Below are positions 50,997 through 59,761 of a stretch of 64,000 nt of DNA, piece after piece. The notes below the pieces were generated by a model that was given only the letters and a program-made list of their open reading frames with translations, ran no database searches and had not been told where the DNA came from. The stretch comes from Clostridia bacterium. Lineage in GTDB: Bacteria; Bacillota; Clostridia; Oscillospirales; Acutalibacteraceae. The stretch covers positions 1-64,000 of the forward strand of contig JAFXAK010000022.1 of the NCBI GenBank assembly GCA_017517135.1, given 5' to 3'. Every line of letters begins with the position of its first letter. The first letter of the stretch is position 1. A program made the translations under genes and the position numbers.

Positions 50997-51686
50997 TTGC
51001 AGATACTTGTTGTTGAAGACGAAAAACGCCTTGCTGATGCTTTGGCACAGATACTTATTGAGAAAAAATATATGGTGGATATAGCAAATGACGGTGCAGA
51101 CGGCTTAGACTATGCTTTAAGCGGAATATATGATGTTATAATCCTTGATGTTATGCTGCCAAAGCTCAACGGACTGCAGGTTGTTTCCGAAATAAGAAAA
51201 AACAAAATAGATACCCCCGTGCTTATGCTTACCGCTAAAGACCAGATAAGTGATAAGGTGCAGGGGCTCGATGCGGGTGCGGATGATTATATGACCAAGC
51301 CCTTTTCACCCGATGAGCTTCTTGCGAGAATAAGAGCACTCACAAGAAGGCAGGGTGAGGTTGTGCTTGACGAGCTTGAGTTCGGCTCAATAAAGCTTAA
51401 TCTTTCTTCGTGTGACCTTGTGTGCAATGAAAACAGTGTTCATCTCAATTTCAAGGAATTTGAGATAATGAAAATACTTATGCAGAACACCTCTATTGTA
51501 ACAACCAAGGATGACCTTATAGTCAAGGTATGGGGCTATGATTCAAATGCGGTTGATAACAATGTTGAAGTGTATATATCCTTTTTAAGAAAAAAGCTTG
51601 AGTTTATAGGTGCGGATGTTGAAATACTGTCACTTCGCAAAATCGGCTACCGCCTTGAGGTGAAAACGGATGATAAAAAAGCTTAG
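50997..51686 (+). CDS. OmpR/PhoB-family response regulator
   Basis: The receiver domain has the acidic pair VVEDEK near residue 7 and the phospho-acceptor D51 in VIILDVMLPK. It also has LTAKDQ and the conserved lysine in MTKPFSPDELL. The C-terminal winged helix (EFEIMKILMQNTSIVTTKDD, then YISFLRKKLE) binds DNA. 229 residues. The start is a TTG at 50997, preceded by AGGGAGGGG. It overlaps the kinase gene by 17 bases. The nearby 11-base-period repeats are its probable target. Confidence 0.95.
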   Translation: MQILVVEDEKRLADALAQILIEKKYMVDIANDGADGLDYALSGIYDVIILDVMLPKLNGLQVVSEIRKNKIDTPVLMLTAKDQISDKVQGLDAGADDYMTKPFSPDELLARIRALTRRQGEVVLDELEFGSIKLNLSSCDLVCNENSVHLNFKEFEIMKILMQNTSIVTTKDDLIVKVWGYDSNAVDNNVEVYISFLRKKLEFIGADVEILSLRKIGYRLEVKTDDKKA

Positions 51687-52914
51687 ACGCCGATTTATAG
51701 GAACAACTATGGGGCTTGTCGGTGTTGTAATGGTGTTTCTGTTTATTTTTACAATGGTTATAATGTTTATTCTTGTAACCCAGGATATGCAGGCGTTTTT
51801 AAGAGAATGCGCAACTGTTGATTTATCTACATATCCCGGAATAGATGAAACACCGTCGGGAAGCTCAAACCTTGTTGCACAGTACCTCGGCAGAGTGTGT
51901 GTGGTTGAGGTGCTTGACAACGGTAAGCTGTCGATATTGGATATAAGCCGTTCGGATATAGATATGACGGTTCTGCAGAATGCCGTCAGAACGGTCAATG
52001 CCGGAGATTATACCTTCGGTATTCTTAACCGCAGCAATCTGTTCTTTTACAGAGTTGAATGGTCGCACGGTCAGCGCATAGCTTTTGTTGATTCGAGTGC
52101 GTATATGCAGTATCTCAAAGCAATGTTTTTTTACGGAGGATTTCTGTGTCTTTTTGCAATGTTTGTTATTTATCTGATAAGCCGCTTTCTTGCAAAAATG
52201 ATGCTCAATCCCGTTGAAAAAGCCTGGAAACAGCAAAAGGAATTTATAGCAGATGCCTCACACGAATTAAAAACTCCGCTTACGGTTATTCTTGCAAACA
52301 ATAATATTCTTCAGATGTATAAATCGGATACTGTTGCAAATCAGATGAAATGGATTGAAAGCACACAGGAAGAAGCAACGCATATGAAGGAGCTTATAGA
52401 TGATCTTCTTATGCTTGCCAAAACCGAGAATATGCAGGAGAGTAAAATTTACACCGATGTGGATATTTCTTTCCTTGCCAATAAGATAGCTCTGCAGTTT
52501 GAGCCTGTTGCATACGAAAAGGGTGTAAATCTTATATGCGATATAGACAAGGGGATAAAGCTTAAGGGCGACGCTACTGCAATAAATCAGATTATGCACA
52601 TTCTGCTTGATAATGCCGTAAAATATGCAGGCCTCGGCGGGGAAGCACAGTTCAGTCTCAAAAAACGGCAGAATTTCATTTATCTTTCCGCAAAAAATAC
52701 GGGCGAGCCTATTTCTCAGGAGGATATGCCGCATCTGTTTGAAAGATTTTACCGTTCGGATAAGGCAAGAACCTCGGGCAACGGTTACGGTCTGGGACTT
52801 TCTATTTTAAGAAACTTAGCCCAGATGATGGGGGCACAGGTAAGTGTAACAAGCGATGCCGCTAACGGTACAATTTTTACTGTAAGATTTAAAACGGAAA
52901 CAAGAAAATATTAA
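51670..52914 (+). CDS. Sensor histidine kinase
   Basis: The partner of the regulator. Two membrane helices (about residues 13-35 and 155-175) enclose an extracytoplasmic sensor of about 115 residues of unknown fold. The phospho-accepting H198 is in FIADASHELKTPL. N-, G- and F-box motifs of the ATPase domain follow (ILLDNAVKYA, LFERFYRSD, GYGLGLSI). 414 residues. It ends directly at a strong terminator. The signal is unknown, and no transporter or envelope target is linked except the divergent aminotransferase. Confidence 0.95.
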   Translation: MIKKLRRRFIGTTMGLVGVVMVFLFIFTMVIMFILVTQDMQAFLRECATVDLSTYPGIDETPSGSSNLVAQYLGRVCVVEVLDNGKLSILDISRSDIDMTVLQNAVRTVNAGDYTFGILNRSNLFFYRVEWSHGQRIAFVDSSAYMQYLKAMFFYGGFLCLFAMFVIYLISRFLAKMMLNPVEKAWKQQKEFIADASHELKTPLTVILANNNILQMYKSDTVANQMKWIESTQEEATHMKELIDDLLMLAKTENMQESKIYTDVDISFLANKIALQFEPVAYEKGVNLICDIDKGIKLKGDATAINQIMHILLDNAVKYAGLGGEAQFSLKKRQNFIYLSAKNTGEPISQEDMPHLFERFYRSDKARTSGNGYGLGLSILRNLAQMMGAQVSVTSDAANGTIFTVRFKTETRKY

Positions 52915-52957
52915 AAAAAGGATGCAGAAAACAAAAAATTTCTGCATCCTTTTTTTT
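52913..52957. terminator. Terminator between the kinase and nuclease-family genes
   Basis: AAAAAAAGGATGCAGAAA (52913-52930) pairs with TTTCTGCATCCTTTTTTT (from 52939). It has T-tracts in both directions and serves converging genes. Confidence 0.92.
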
Positions 52958-52968
52958 GAAATGTTCAA

Positions 52969-53724
52969 TTAAAATTCAACATCCGCAAAAACGGGGTAGT
53001 GGTCAGAGGGGATTGCACCGTCAATGTGGTCTTTTATAACCTTGAACTGAGAAACCTTGACATCTCCCTTTGCAAACACATAGTCAATTATGCAACCGGG
53101 AATTTCCGTTGATTCAAAAGCGTGATATGTAATGCTCATATCGGTTGTTTCGGCAGCATCTCTGCTGTCAACAAAGCCGCCGTCAAGCACAGCCTTACAG
53201 GGAGCCGAATCGGGCGTTACATTGAAGTCTCCCGTAAAGAAGGACACACCCTCGGGACAGATTTCTGCTGCTTTCTTTGCAACAAGCTCTGCTCCCTTCT
53301 GCATAGCTTTTTCGCCCTTGTGGTCAAGGTGTGTGTTGAAATGAACAAAAATTTTGCCTGTCTTTTTATCCTTGAGCTTTGCCCAAGAGCATATTCTGAC
53401 ACAAGCCGCATCCCAGCCCTTACCGGGCTTTTCGGGGTGCTCAGAAAGCCAGAAATTACCCTTGTCGAGTATCTTAAATGAATCCTTCTTGTAGAAAACA
53501 GCGGAAAATTCACCGTCATCCTTACCGTCATCACGGCCGACACCTACATAGTCATAATCGGGGAATGCACCTGTCAGAGCATTCATCCACTCCTTGTGCG
53601 CCTCCTGAACACCGAAGGTATCGGGATCATAGTTTCTTATTGTCCGAACAACAAGAGGAATACGCTTGAACCATTCATTTTCGCCCTTGCCTGCACATAA
53701 AATATTGAAACTCAGTATTCTCAT
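52969..53724 (-). CDS. Endonuclease/exonuclease/phosphatase family enzyme
   Basis: A DNase I-like fold hydrolase. The motifs are LSFNILC, TFGVQEAHKEW (metal Glu), HFNTHLDHKG, FTGDFNVTPDS and SDHYPVFADVEF (catalytic His). Family members cleave nucleic acids, phosphoinositides or other phosphodiesters. With no signal peptide and a compact length it resembles cytoplasmic members of unknown substrate. The start at 53724 follows GAGGCG by 8 bases. A longer frame upstream has no site and would enter its own promoter region. 251 residues. Confidence 0.9.
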   Translation of the reverse strand: MRILSFNILCAGKGENEWFKRIPLVVRTIRNYDPDTFGVQEAHKEWMNALTGAFPDYDYVGVGRDDGKDDGEFSAVFYKKDSFKILDKGNFWLSEHPEKPGKGWDAACVRICSWAKLKDKKTGKIFVHFNTHLDHKGEKAMQKGAELVAKKAAEICPEGVSFFTGDFNVTPDSAPCKAVLDGGFVDSRDAAETTDMSITYHAFESTEIPGCIIDYVFAKGDVKVSQFKVIKDHIDGAIPSDHYPVFADVEF

Positions 53725-53773
53725 TTTTTTTCGCCTCTTTGATAAAAAATTTAACATTGTTTCCCCTGAAAAC

Positions 53774-53802
53774 ATAATAACATAGCTTTTAATTAAATGC
53801 AA
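53774..53802 (-). promoter_or_regulatory. Promoter of the nuclease/phosphatase gene
   Basis: On the minus strand, TTGCAT (53797-53802) and TATTAT (53774-53779) are 17 bases apart, 50 bases before the start. Confidence 0.62.
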
Positions 53803-53886
53803 TAAATATGAAAAATTTATAAAAATTTGTGGCAAAAAATGAATTGATGTGTTATTATGTATAAAAAAGGAAACGGAGATGTTTTT

Positions 53887-54612
53887 ATGCTTGCTGTTTA
53901 TTCAGGATGTCTTATTGCAGGTCTTGTTTTTTTGAGTCTGTTCCTTAAATTCCGTGTTCAGAAAAGCACGGCAAAGGCGGCTGTCGTAAAAGCTGTAACA
54001 AGTGTATTTTTTATACTCACCGCAGTTTTTGCAACGCTCAATGTGTATGATAAGCTGAGCTTTGATAAATTGTTATCTGCAGGACTTATTGTCGGAGGGC
54101 TTGTGTGCGGTCTTTTAGGTGACATATGGCTTGACCTTAAATTTGTATACAGGGCAGACGAAAGATTTTTTACATATACAGGCTTCTTGTCCTTTGCCGC
54201 AGGTCACTTTTTCTATATCGCCGCCGTTATCTGCGGTATAAACGGAAAAATTTCTCTTTGGGCGGTTTTGTGCTCGCTCGCACTTGCCGTTGTATCGGCA
54301 CTTGTTATTTTCTTCGGCGAAAAAGCTATGCAGTTGAGGTACGGTGAATACAAGCTTATTTCCACCCTTTACGGAGCATTGCTGTTCTTTATGACGGCAT
54401 TTTGCGGCTTTAACGCATTCTTTAGCGGTGTTGCGGAAAATAAGCATCTGCTTGTTATGGCAATAGGCGGTGTGTTCTTTATAATTTCAGACCTTATCCT
54501 TTCGGGAACATATTTCGGAGAGGGTAAGAACAGACCGGTTGATATAATTACAAACCATGCAACATACTATTTAGCACAGTTTATAATTGCTTCGGCAATA
54601 CTTTTTATCTGA
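53887..54612 (+). CDS. YhhN-family (lysoplasmalogenase-like) membrane protein
   Basis: A multi-helix membrane protein of the YhhN/TMEM86 family, some of whose members hydrolyse the vinyl-ether bond of lysoplasmalogens. Family text includes GLLGDIWLD, FAAGHFFYIAAV and the C-terminal FIISDLILSG plus THATYYLAQFIIA-like HATYYLAQ. About eight helices. The start at 53887 follows CGGAGA. An ATG at 53857 is unsupported. 241 residues. Many Clostridia make plasmalogens, so an ether-lipid role is plausible. The next gene begins 16 bases after its stop. Confidence 0.85.
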   Translation: MLAVYSGCLIAGLVFLSLFLKFRVQKSTAKAAVVKAVTSVFFILTAVFATLNVYDKLSFDKLLSAGLIVGGLVCGLLGDIWLDLKFVYRADERFFTYTGFLSFAAGHFFYIAAVICGINGKISLWAVLCSLALAVVSALVIFFGEKAMQLRYGEYKLISTLYGALLFFMTAFCGFNAFFSGVAENKHLLVMAIGGVFFIISDLILSGTYFGEGKNRPVDIITNHATYYLAQFIIASAILFI

Positions 54613-54628
54613 TAACGGGGGATATAAA

Positions 54629-55591
54629 ATGAGAAGACAAAAAACACTTGACTTTTCGGGGATCACAACATATTCTTCAAAGGACAGGATAAATCTTGTT
54701 ACTATTGATAATATGATGACACCCGGTGTAACACCGCACGAGGAGTATATCTATGAGGGCTTTGATGAACTGATTGAAAGAATCATCAGAGCAAGAAAGA
54801 ACGGCAGACCTGTGATATGGAGTATGGGTGCACATGTTGTAAAAAACCGTCTTTCAAGATATATTATTGAGCTTATGAAAATGGGGATAATTACCCATAT
54901 TGCCGCAAACGGTGCCACAAGTATACACGATTTTGAGTTAGCATATCTCGGCGGTACATCCGAGGATGTTCCCACCGCTATAGAAGACGGCTCCTTCGGT
55001 ATGTGGGAGGAAACAGGTGCTTGGATGAATGAGGCTATAAAGCTCGGTGCTGAAAAAGGTATAGGCTACGGTGAAGCATTGGGTGAATATATAGACACAC
55101 ATCTCGAAAAATTCCCGAACAAGGAAGACTGTATTCTCTGGAATGCATATAAGCTTGATATTCCCGCAACATATCATATTGCACTCGGAACGGACATCAT
55201 TCATCAGCATCCCACCTGTGATATGAGTGCAATCGGAAAATGCAGCGGAGTAGATTTCAAGAAGATGGCATACAGTGTCTGTGAGCTTGACGGCGGTGTG
55301 TTCCTCAATTTCGGTTCGTCTGTTATAGGTCCCGAGGTTTTCCTTAAAACTCTGTCAATCGCAAGAAATCTCGGTAATCAGACCTTTAATATAACAACGG
55401 CAAACTTTGACCTTATCAATCTCGGTAATTTCCGTTGCAAGATAGGTTATGAGGATCCCAATTACTACTACAGGCCCCGTAAGAATATAGTAAACCGTCC
55501 TACCTGCCGCGGCGGTTGGGGATGGCACTTTGTTGGTGACCACCAGATAACAATTCCCACACTCTATGATAAATTAAAGGAATTATACTGA
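54629..55591 (+). CDS. Deoxyhypusine-synthase-like protein
   Basis: The sequence resembles bacterial deoxyhypusine-synthase-family proteins of unknown substrate: HIAANGATSIHDFELAYLGG, then TSEDVPTAIEDGSFGMWEET, and HQHPTCDMSAIGKCSGVDFK. Bacteria lack eIF5A, so the family must act on another substrate, perhaps an NAD- or amine-dependent one. The start at 54629 is 8 bases after GGGGGA. An ATG at 54587 lies within the YhhN gene. 320 residues. The RfaE-type kinase gene begins 1 base after its stop, so the two are translationally linked and probably share a pathway. The assignment is from motif memory. Confidence 0.68.
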   Translation: MRRQKTLDFSGITTYSSKDRINLVTIDNMMTPGVTPHEEYIYEGFDELIERIIRARKNGRPVIWSMGAHVVKNRLSRYIIELMKMGIITHIAANGATSIHDFELAYLGGTSEDVPTAIEDGSFGMWEETGAWMNEAIKLGAEKGIGYGEALGEYIDTHLEKFPNKEDCILWNAYKLDIPATYHIALGTDIIHQHPTCDMSAIGKCSGVDFKKMAYSVCELDGGVFLNFGSSVIGPEVFLKTLSIARNLGNQTFNITTANFDLINLGNFRCKIGYEDPNYYYRPRKNIVNRPTCRGGWGWHFVGDHQITIPTLYDKLKELY

Positions 55592-55592
55592 T

Positions 55593-56600
55593 ATGTTGAA
55601 AAAAGAAGAAGTCAGAGAAATTACCGCCAAAATAAAAAGAAGTAAAATCGGTATTATAGGCGATTTCTGTGTTGATATATACTGGCATGCCAATATGACG
55701 CTGTCGGAATTATCCCGTGAAACTCCGCATTATCCTCTGCCCGTAACACAGGAAAAAACATCAATGGGAGCAGGCGGAAATGTTGCCGCAAACCTTGCAG
55801 CTTTGAATCCCGAAAAGATATACGCTGTTTCTCTCATCGGTGATGATTGGAGAGGAATGTTACTTAAAGAGCTTCTTGTTAAAGGCGGCATAAGTGACGA
55901 ATATATAATAAAAACAGAGGGCAGATTTACAAACGCATACTGTAAGCCTATGCGGCACGGTATTTCTGCAACTGTTTACGAGGACCCGAGGCTCGATTTT
56001 GAAAACCGCTGTCCCATAAGTGAAGAAACAGAAAATAAGGTAATAGAGAATCTGCGTGAGCTTGCAAAAAAGGTCAATGTTCTTTGTGTTGCCGATCAGT
56101 TCCGTTACGGTATTGTAACAGACAAGGTAAGAGAAGAAATTATTTCACTTGCAAAAAACGGACTTACCGTTATCTGTGACAGCCGGTATAATATCGGGAA
56201 ATATACAGACTGCATATTAAAGCCCAACGAGGTTGAAGCCTGGAGAGCGGTTTATGCTGATGACGGCTTTATAAAAGCAAGCGAAGAAGAATTCACACAA
56301 GCCGCAAAGGCACTTGCCGTTAAGAACAATGCAAGAGTTTTCTGTACCTTAGGTGCAAAGGGCTCCTTTGTTACGGACGGTAAGGACGGTATCAGTATCG
56401 GGGCTAAAACACTTACGGGTGAGTTAGATATATGCGGTGCGGGGGACACCTCACTTTCTGCATTTTCCCTTGCAATAACAACAGGGGCACCTTTGGAAAA
56501 AGCAGCAGCGTTTGCAGGACTTGCATCTGCCGTAACAGTTAAAAAAATCGGTATGACAGGTACTGCAAGTGCCGAAGAAATAGACGCTATTGCAGACTGA
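55593..56600 (+). CDS. PfkB-family carbohydrate kinase, RfaE/HldE-like
   Basis: A ribokinase-fold kinase. The N-terminal GIIGDFCVDIYW and MGAGGNVAANLAAL are family substrate motifs. The C-terminal anion hole and catalytic base lie in LDICGAGDTSLSAFSLA, and LGAKGSFVTDG precedes it. The layout and length (335) resemble D-glycero-beta-D-manno-heptose-7-phosphate kinase (the kinase domain of HldE). No adenylyltransferase domain or other heptose gene is nearby, so the substrate is open. It is coupled to the deoxyhypusine-synthase-like gene and followed by a terminator. Confidence 0.85.
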   Translation: MLKKEEVREITAKIKRSKIGIIGDFCVDIYWHANMTLSELSRETPHYPLPVTQEKTSMGAGGNVAANLAALNPEKIYAVSLIGDDWRGMLLKELLVKGGISDEYIIKTEGRFTNAYCKPMRHGISATVYEDPRLDFENRCPISEETENKVIENLRELAKKVNVLCVADQFRYGIVTDKVREEIISLAKNGLTVICDSRYNIGKYTDCILKPNEVEAWRAVYADDGFIKASEEEFTQAAKALAVKNNARVFCTLGAKGSFVTDGKDGISIGAKTLTGELDICGAGDTSLSAFSLAITTGAPLEKAAAFAGLASAVTVKKIGMTGTASAEEIDAIAD

Positions 56601-56620
56601 TAAATTCAATAAAAGCAAAG

Positions 56621-56658
56621 AAAAAGCATCTTACCGTTTGACAGGCAAGATGCTTTTT
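56621..56658. terminator. Bidirectional terminator
   Basis: AAAAAGCATCTT (56621-56632) pairs with AAGATGCTTTTT (56647-56658), with As upstream and Ts downstream. It serves the kinase gene (+) and the DUF4838 gene (-). Confidence 0.9.
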
Positions 56659-56672
56659 GTCAAATATTCGGT

Positions 56673-58550
56673 TTATTCCCAGTTGATAGGACGCTGAATG
56701 AAGTTTACATCTTCTTTTTCGGGAAGAATTGAGAAGGAGGAAACACGGTTTATTCCGTATTTTTTATAATCATCATACAGGTCTTTCTGTTCTTTTATTC
56801 TCAGAGGATTGAGGAAGAAGAATTCTCCCTGCATCTGATTAGCCTTGAAAAATCTCCAGCTCAGGCTTGCGATTTCAACATTTTTGAACTGTTCATCTGT
56901 TATATCGGCATTGAGTGCCTTTTCCCACAGACAGTCAAGCTTTGCCATTGTGTGCACGGGATAATAGCCTGACTGATAGTGCCAGTCAAAGTCAAAGGCG
57001 TGTGCTGTAGCTTTAATCTGTGCGGTCTGTATATCAAGAATTTCCTTTATATACTGTGCGGCATCCTCACCGTAATACGCGTTCATAAAGTCCATCATAT
57101 GATATTCAACATCAGCATTGACATCCCATTGAAGCTTGCACAAAAGATAGTTTCTCAGCTCATTGAAGGCAGCCGTATGACCGTCACCGCAGTTGTAGAT
57201 ATATCCTGTGATGCCGATATCGTGCATATATTTCATAGTTTCCTGCATATATTCAAAGTTTGAGAAAAACTGTGCAGAGTAAAGGAAATTTATCGTATAA
57301 TCATAGATATAAGTTCTGTCGGCAATCTGTGTCCATCTTTCAAAATCCTTGGCAATTGTTGTATCGGGATCGCCGTAAAGGTTCATAAAGCTCTCGTCTC
57401 CGTCCTGAGCACCGCACTCTAAAAGAGAATGGCTGCGGCAGGCCTTGTGAAGTCCGCAAAGCACGGGCGCAACATTGGGACGGCACTTTAAGGACATATC
57501 CGTGGGAGGACGGTCTGTTTCATTGTATGCATAGAAAGTGAAGGTATAATCGGGGAATTCGGGCCCGAGAATATCTGCCAGATTATTTGTGAAGATAATT
57601 GTGGGAGCAGAAACAGAGCCGTATTTTTCGTAAAGAGCCTCACAGTTTTCGCAACGGCAATAGTTTATGTTATCATCCTGACCTATATGGATAAACTTTG
57701 CATCGTTTGTTGCATTTGTCATTATTTCTCTTGCATTTTTAACAACGAGGTCGAGCACATCGGGATTTGTTAAGCATACATGGTCTGTTGTTCTCTGTCC
57801 GTCCTCACCGAGAGCAAAATATTCGGGATGCTCTGCAAAAAGGGATTTGGGAACAAGTGTGATAAGGGTTGCATCCCATAATGAATATGTAAGTGTGCCG
57901 CCGTATTTTGTTGCATTCTGATGGAATGAAACATTCATTTTTGTTCTTGCTCTGTATGCTTCATTTGTGCCCATAGTGTCATTTCTTCTGACAACAAAGG
58001 ACGGCTCAACAACACGGTTAAGGTTTGCATCAATTACGATATCTTCATTTTCGGGCACTTTTTCGAGTGTGGGAGTAAACCAACGGACACCGAGATATTC
58101 CTCAAGGAAGGTATACACACCGTAAAGCGTACCTCTGCTGTCTTCACCGCGGATTATAAAATTCTTTCCGTCGGAATAAAGCAGAAAACCGTCTTCACCT
58201 ATAGCGGAATAGTCAAAGCTTACTGTGTCGGAAAGCTTTGTTTCGCCGAGGAAAATAGCTTTTGCCCCCTGCGGGAGAGAAGCTTCAGTCGTGACGGGGA
58301 GCTTGACACCGCATATTTTTTCAATATAGGTTTGCAATTCATCGCTTGCCGTGTCGATACATTCATCATGCTCATCGGCTGTGACAATATAGTAATCAGA
58401 CTCACCGTCTTCAACTATATACATTGCTGTGGTAATTTGCGGAGCAACATATTCATTACCGCCGTAGTTTATGTTTGTGTCAACGGGTATAGCACCGATA
58501 GACAAGAGAAAAACCTGCATAAAGGAAATAATCGCTCTTATAGTTGCCAT
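56673..58550 (-). CDS. DUF4838 glycosidase-like protein
   Basis: A 625-residue protein. The N-terminal domain resembles the alpha-glucuronidase N-domain type (ASDELQTYIEKICGVKLPV, GTLYGVYTFLEEYLGVRWF), and the central domain is the DUF4838 TIM-barrel-like region (HIGQDDNINYCRCENCEALY, FTFYAYNETDRPP). The first 20 residues are hydrophobic and may be a signal peptide or anchor. The start at 58550 is close to GGAGG. Related proteins are found in polysaccharide-use loci, but the activity is not established. It lies alone between a promoter and a shared terminator. Confidence 0.75.
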   Translation of the reverse strand: MATIRAIISFMQVFLLSIGAIPVDTNINYGGNEYVAPQITTAMYIVEDGESDYYIVTADEHDECIDTASDELQTYIEKICGVKLPVTTEASLPQGAKAIFLGETKLSDTVSFDYSAIGEDGFLLYSDGKNFIIRGEDSRGTLYGVYTFLEEYLGVRWFTPTLEKVPENEDIVIDANLNRVVEPSFVVRRNDTMGTNEAYRARTKMNVSFHQNATKYGGTLTYSLWDATLITLVPKSLFAEHPEYFALGEDGQRTTDHVCLTNPDVLDLVVKNAREIMTNATNDAKFIHIGQDDNINYCRCENCEALYEKYGSVSAPTIIFTNNLADILGPEFPDYTFTFYAYNETDRPPTDMSLKCRPNVAPVLCGLHKACRSHSLLECGAQDGDESFMNLYGDPDTTIAKDFERWTQIADRTYIYDYTINFLYSAQFFSNFEYMQETMKYMHDIGITGYIYNCGDGHTAAFNELRNYLLCKLQWDVNADVEYHMMDFMNAYYGEDAAQYIKEILDIQTAQIKATAHAFDFDWHYQSGYYPVHTMAKLDCLWEKALNADITDEQFKNVEIASLSWRFFKANQMQGEFFFLNPLRIKEQKDLYDDYKKYGINRVSSFSILPEKEDVNFIQRPINWE

Positions 58551-58577
58551 AAAAAAACCTCCGATCTGTATGTTTTT

Positions 58578-58606
58578 ATAATAACAGTAAAAATAAGGAA
58601 TGTCAA
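58578..58606 (-). promoter_or_regulatory. Promoter of the DUF4838 gene
   Basis: Perfect TTGACA (minus strand, 58601-58606), 17 bases and TATTAT (58578-58583). Confidence 0.75.
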
Positions 58607-58619
58607 ATAAATAAAATAA

Positions 58620-58656
58620 GGGGCTGTAAAAAAACAAAATTTTTTTACAATCCCTT
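58620..58656 (-). terminator. Terminator of the lipid kinase gene
   Basis: On the minus strand an A/T-rich stem with the arms TGTAAAAAAA and TTTTTTTACA, flanked by GGG and CCC runs, is followed by a T-rich tract. It resembles the tyrS terminator at 7038-7080. Confidence 0.75.
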
Positions 58657-58667
58657 ATTGAGAATAT

Positions 58668-59588
58668 TTATTTTTCAGGCTTCAGTATTCTTATTTTTTT
58701 GCCTATTTCATAGTGAAGCTCATTGTTGAAATCTGCTATTTCAAAGCCGACCTTTTCACCGTCATTGTCAACAGGGTAGTCAGGGTTACCGTTGTTGAAT
58801 TTTATATCGAGCTTGTCTGTTCTGAAGAAATCTCCGAGATGTATGTAATCGGCAAGATTTACGCTGCCTTTAAGGTAATCGAGGAAAATATCAAAAATAG
58901 CCTTTGCCTTGACCATACCGATAAGGAAAACCTCAAATTTGCCGTCATTCTGGTCGGAGTCCTTGTAAAGTGTTATTCCGCCCATTCCTTTTGATGTGCT
59001 TATCAGCGCAAGGGCACAGTCTTTTGTTTTTGTTTCACCGTTTGCCGTGTAGGTTATATTATATCTCTTTGGACCTGCAAGAAGAATGGGGAGCGCTGCA
59101 ATAACATAAGCCGCGTGACCTAATTTTTTCTTTAATTTTGAGTTTGTAAGGTAAGGGACGGGAGCAACATATCCGAAGGTTGAAACATAGCAGGCAGGCT
59201 CACCGTTGACGATAAGTGTATCCATATAGGTTTCCTTGCCGAAATCAACAAGCTTGTCAATTGATTTCATAGGATCCTTTGTGTCAAGCTCAAGGTTGTT
59301 TGCCATATCGTTTGTGGTTCCGGCGGAAATATGTGCATAAATTGAGTGCTGTTCTATTTCATTGAAGGCCTTTACCGCTTCATTTACCGTGCCGTCACCG
59401 CCGAAGGTTACAAGAATATCCGATTCGGGATCCAGCTCCTTTATGAGAGGAATAACATGACCTGCGTATTCGCTCTGTTTTACTTTATGTAAAGTGTAGC
59501 CCTTATCCTTGAATCTTTTTATAAGATGATCGAGAGCTGCCTGTGTGAATTTTGTTGCTATAGGGTTATAAATTATACTGAAATTCAT
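58668..59588 (-). CDS. Diacylglycerol kinase-family lipid kinase
   Basis: The family shares the NAD-kinase-like fold and the glycine-rich ATP loop VTFGGDGTVNEAVKAF, with IYNPIA near the N-terminus and HISAGTTNDMANNLEL. Substrates include diacylglycerol (DgkB) and other lipids such as sphingosine-like bases (YegS/SphK relatives). The start at 59588 is 7 bases after GGAGG. A longer frame upstream is unsupported. 306 residues. A membrane-lipid role fits the YhhN and SCP2-like genes elsewhere in the window, but no direct link is visible. Confidence 0.9.
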   Translation of the reverse strand: MNFSIIYNPIATKFTQAALDHLIKRFKDKGYTLHKVKQSEYAGHVIPLIKELDPESDILVTFGGDGTVNEAVKAFNEIEQHSIYAHISAGTTNDMANNLELDTKDPMKSIDKLVDFGKETYMDTLIVNGEPACYVSTFGYVAPVPYLTNSKLKKKLGHAAYVIAALPILLAGPKRYNITYTANGETKTKDCALALISTSKGMGGITLYKDSDQNDGKFEVFLIGMVKAKAIFDIFLDYLKGSVNLADYIHLGDFFRTDKLDIKFNNGNPDYPVDNDGEKVGFEIADFNNELHYEIGKKIRILKPEK

Positions 59589-59616
59589 TTGAAGCCTCCT
59601 ACTTTTTATCAAGCAT

Positions 59617-59644
59617 ATCATATCAGAAAAACAAAAAAAATCAA
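59617..59644 (-). promoter_or_regulatory. Promoter of the lipid kinase gene
   Basis: TTGATT (minus strand, 59639-59644), 16 bases and TATGAT (59617-59622). Confidence 0.5.
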
Positions 59645-59700
59645 TCATAATGTAACATTTGAATTAATAATTGTAATTTTTGTTTTACTGTTATCTGCTA

Positions 59701-59729
59701 TTGAATAATATGTAAATTTATGCTAAACT
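59701..59729 (+). promoter_or_regulatory. Promoter of the aminopeptidase-NhaC operon
   Basis: TTGAAT (59701-59706), 17 bases and TAAACT (59724-59729), 33 bases before the start. Confidence 0.5.
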
Positions 59730-59761
59730 TAAATTTATCTTGTGAAAGGAGCATTATTGCT

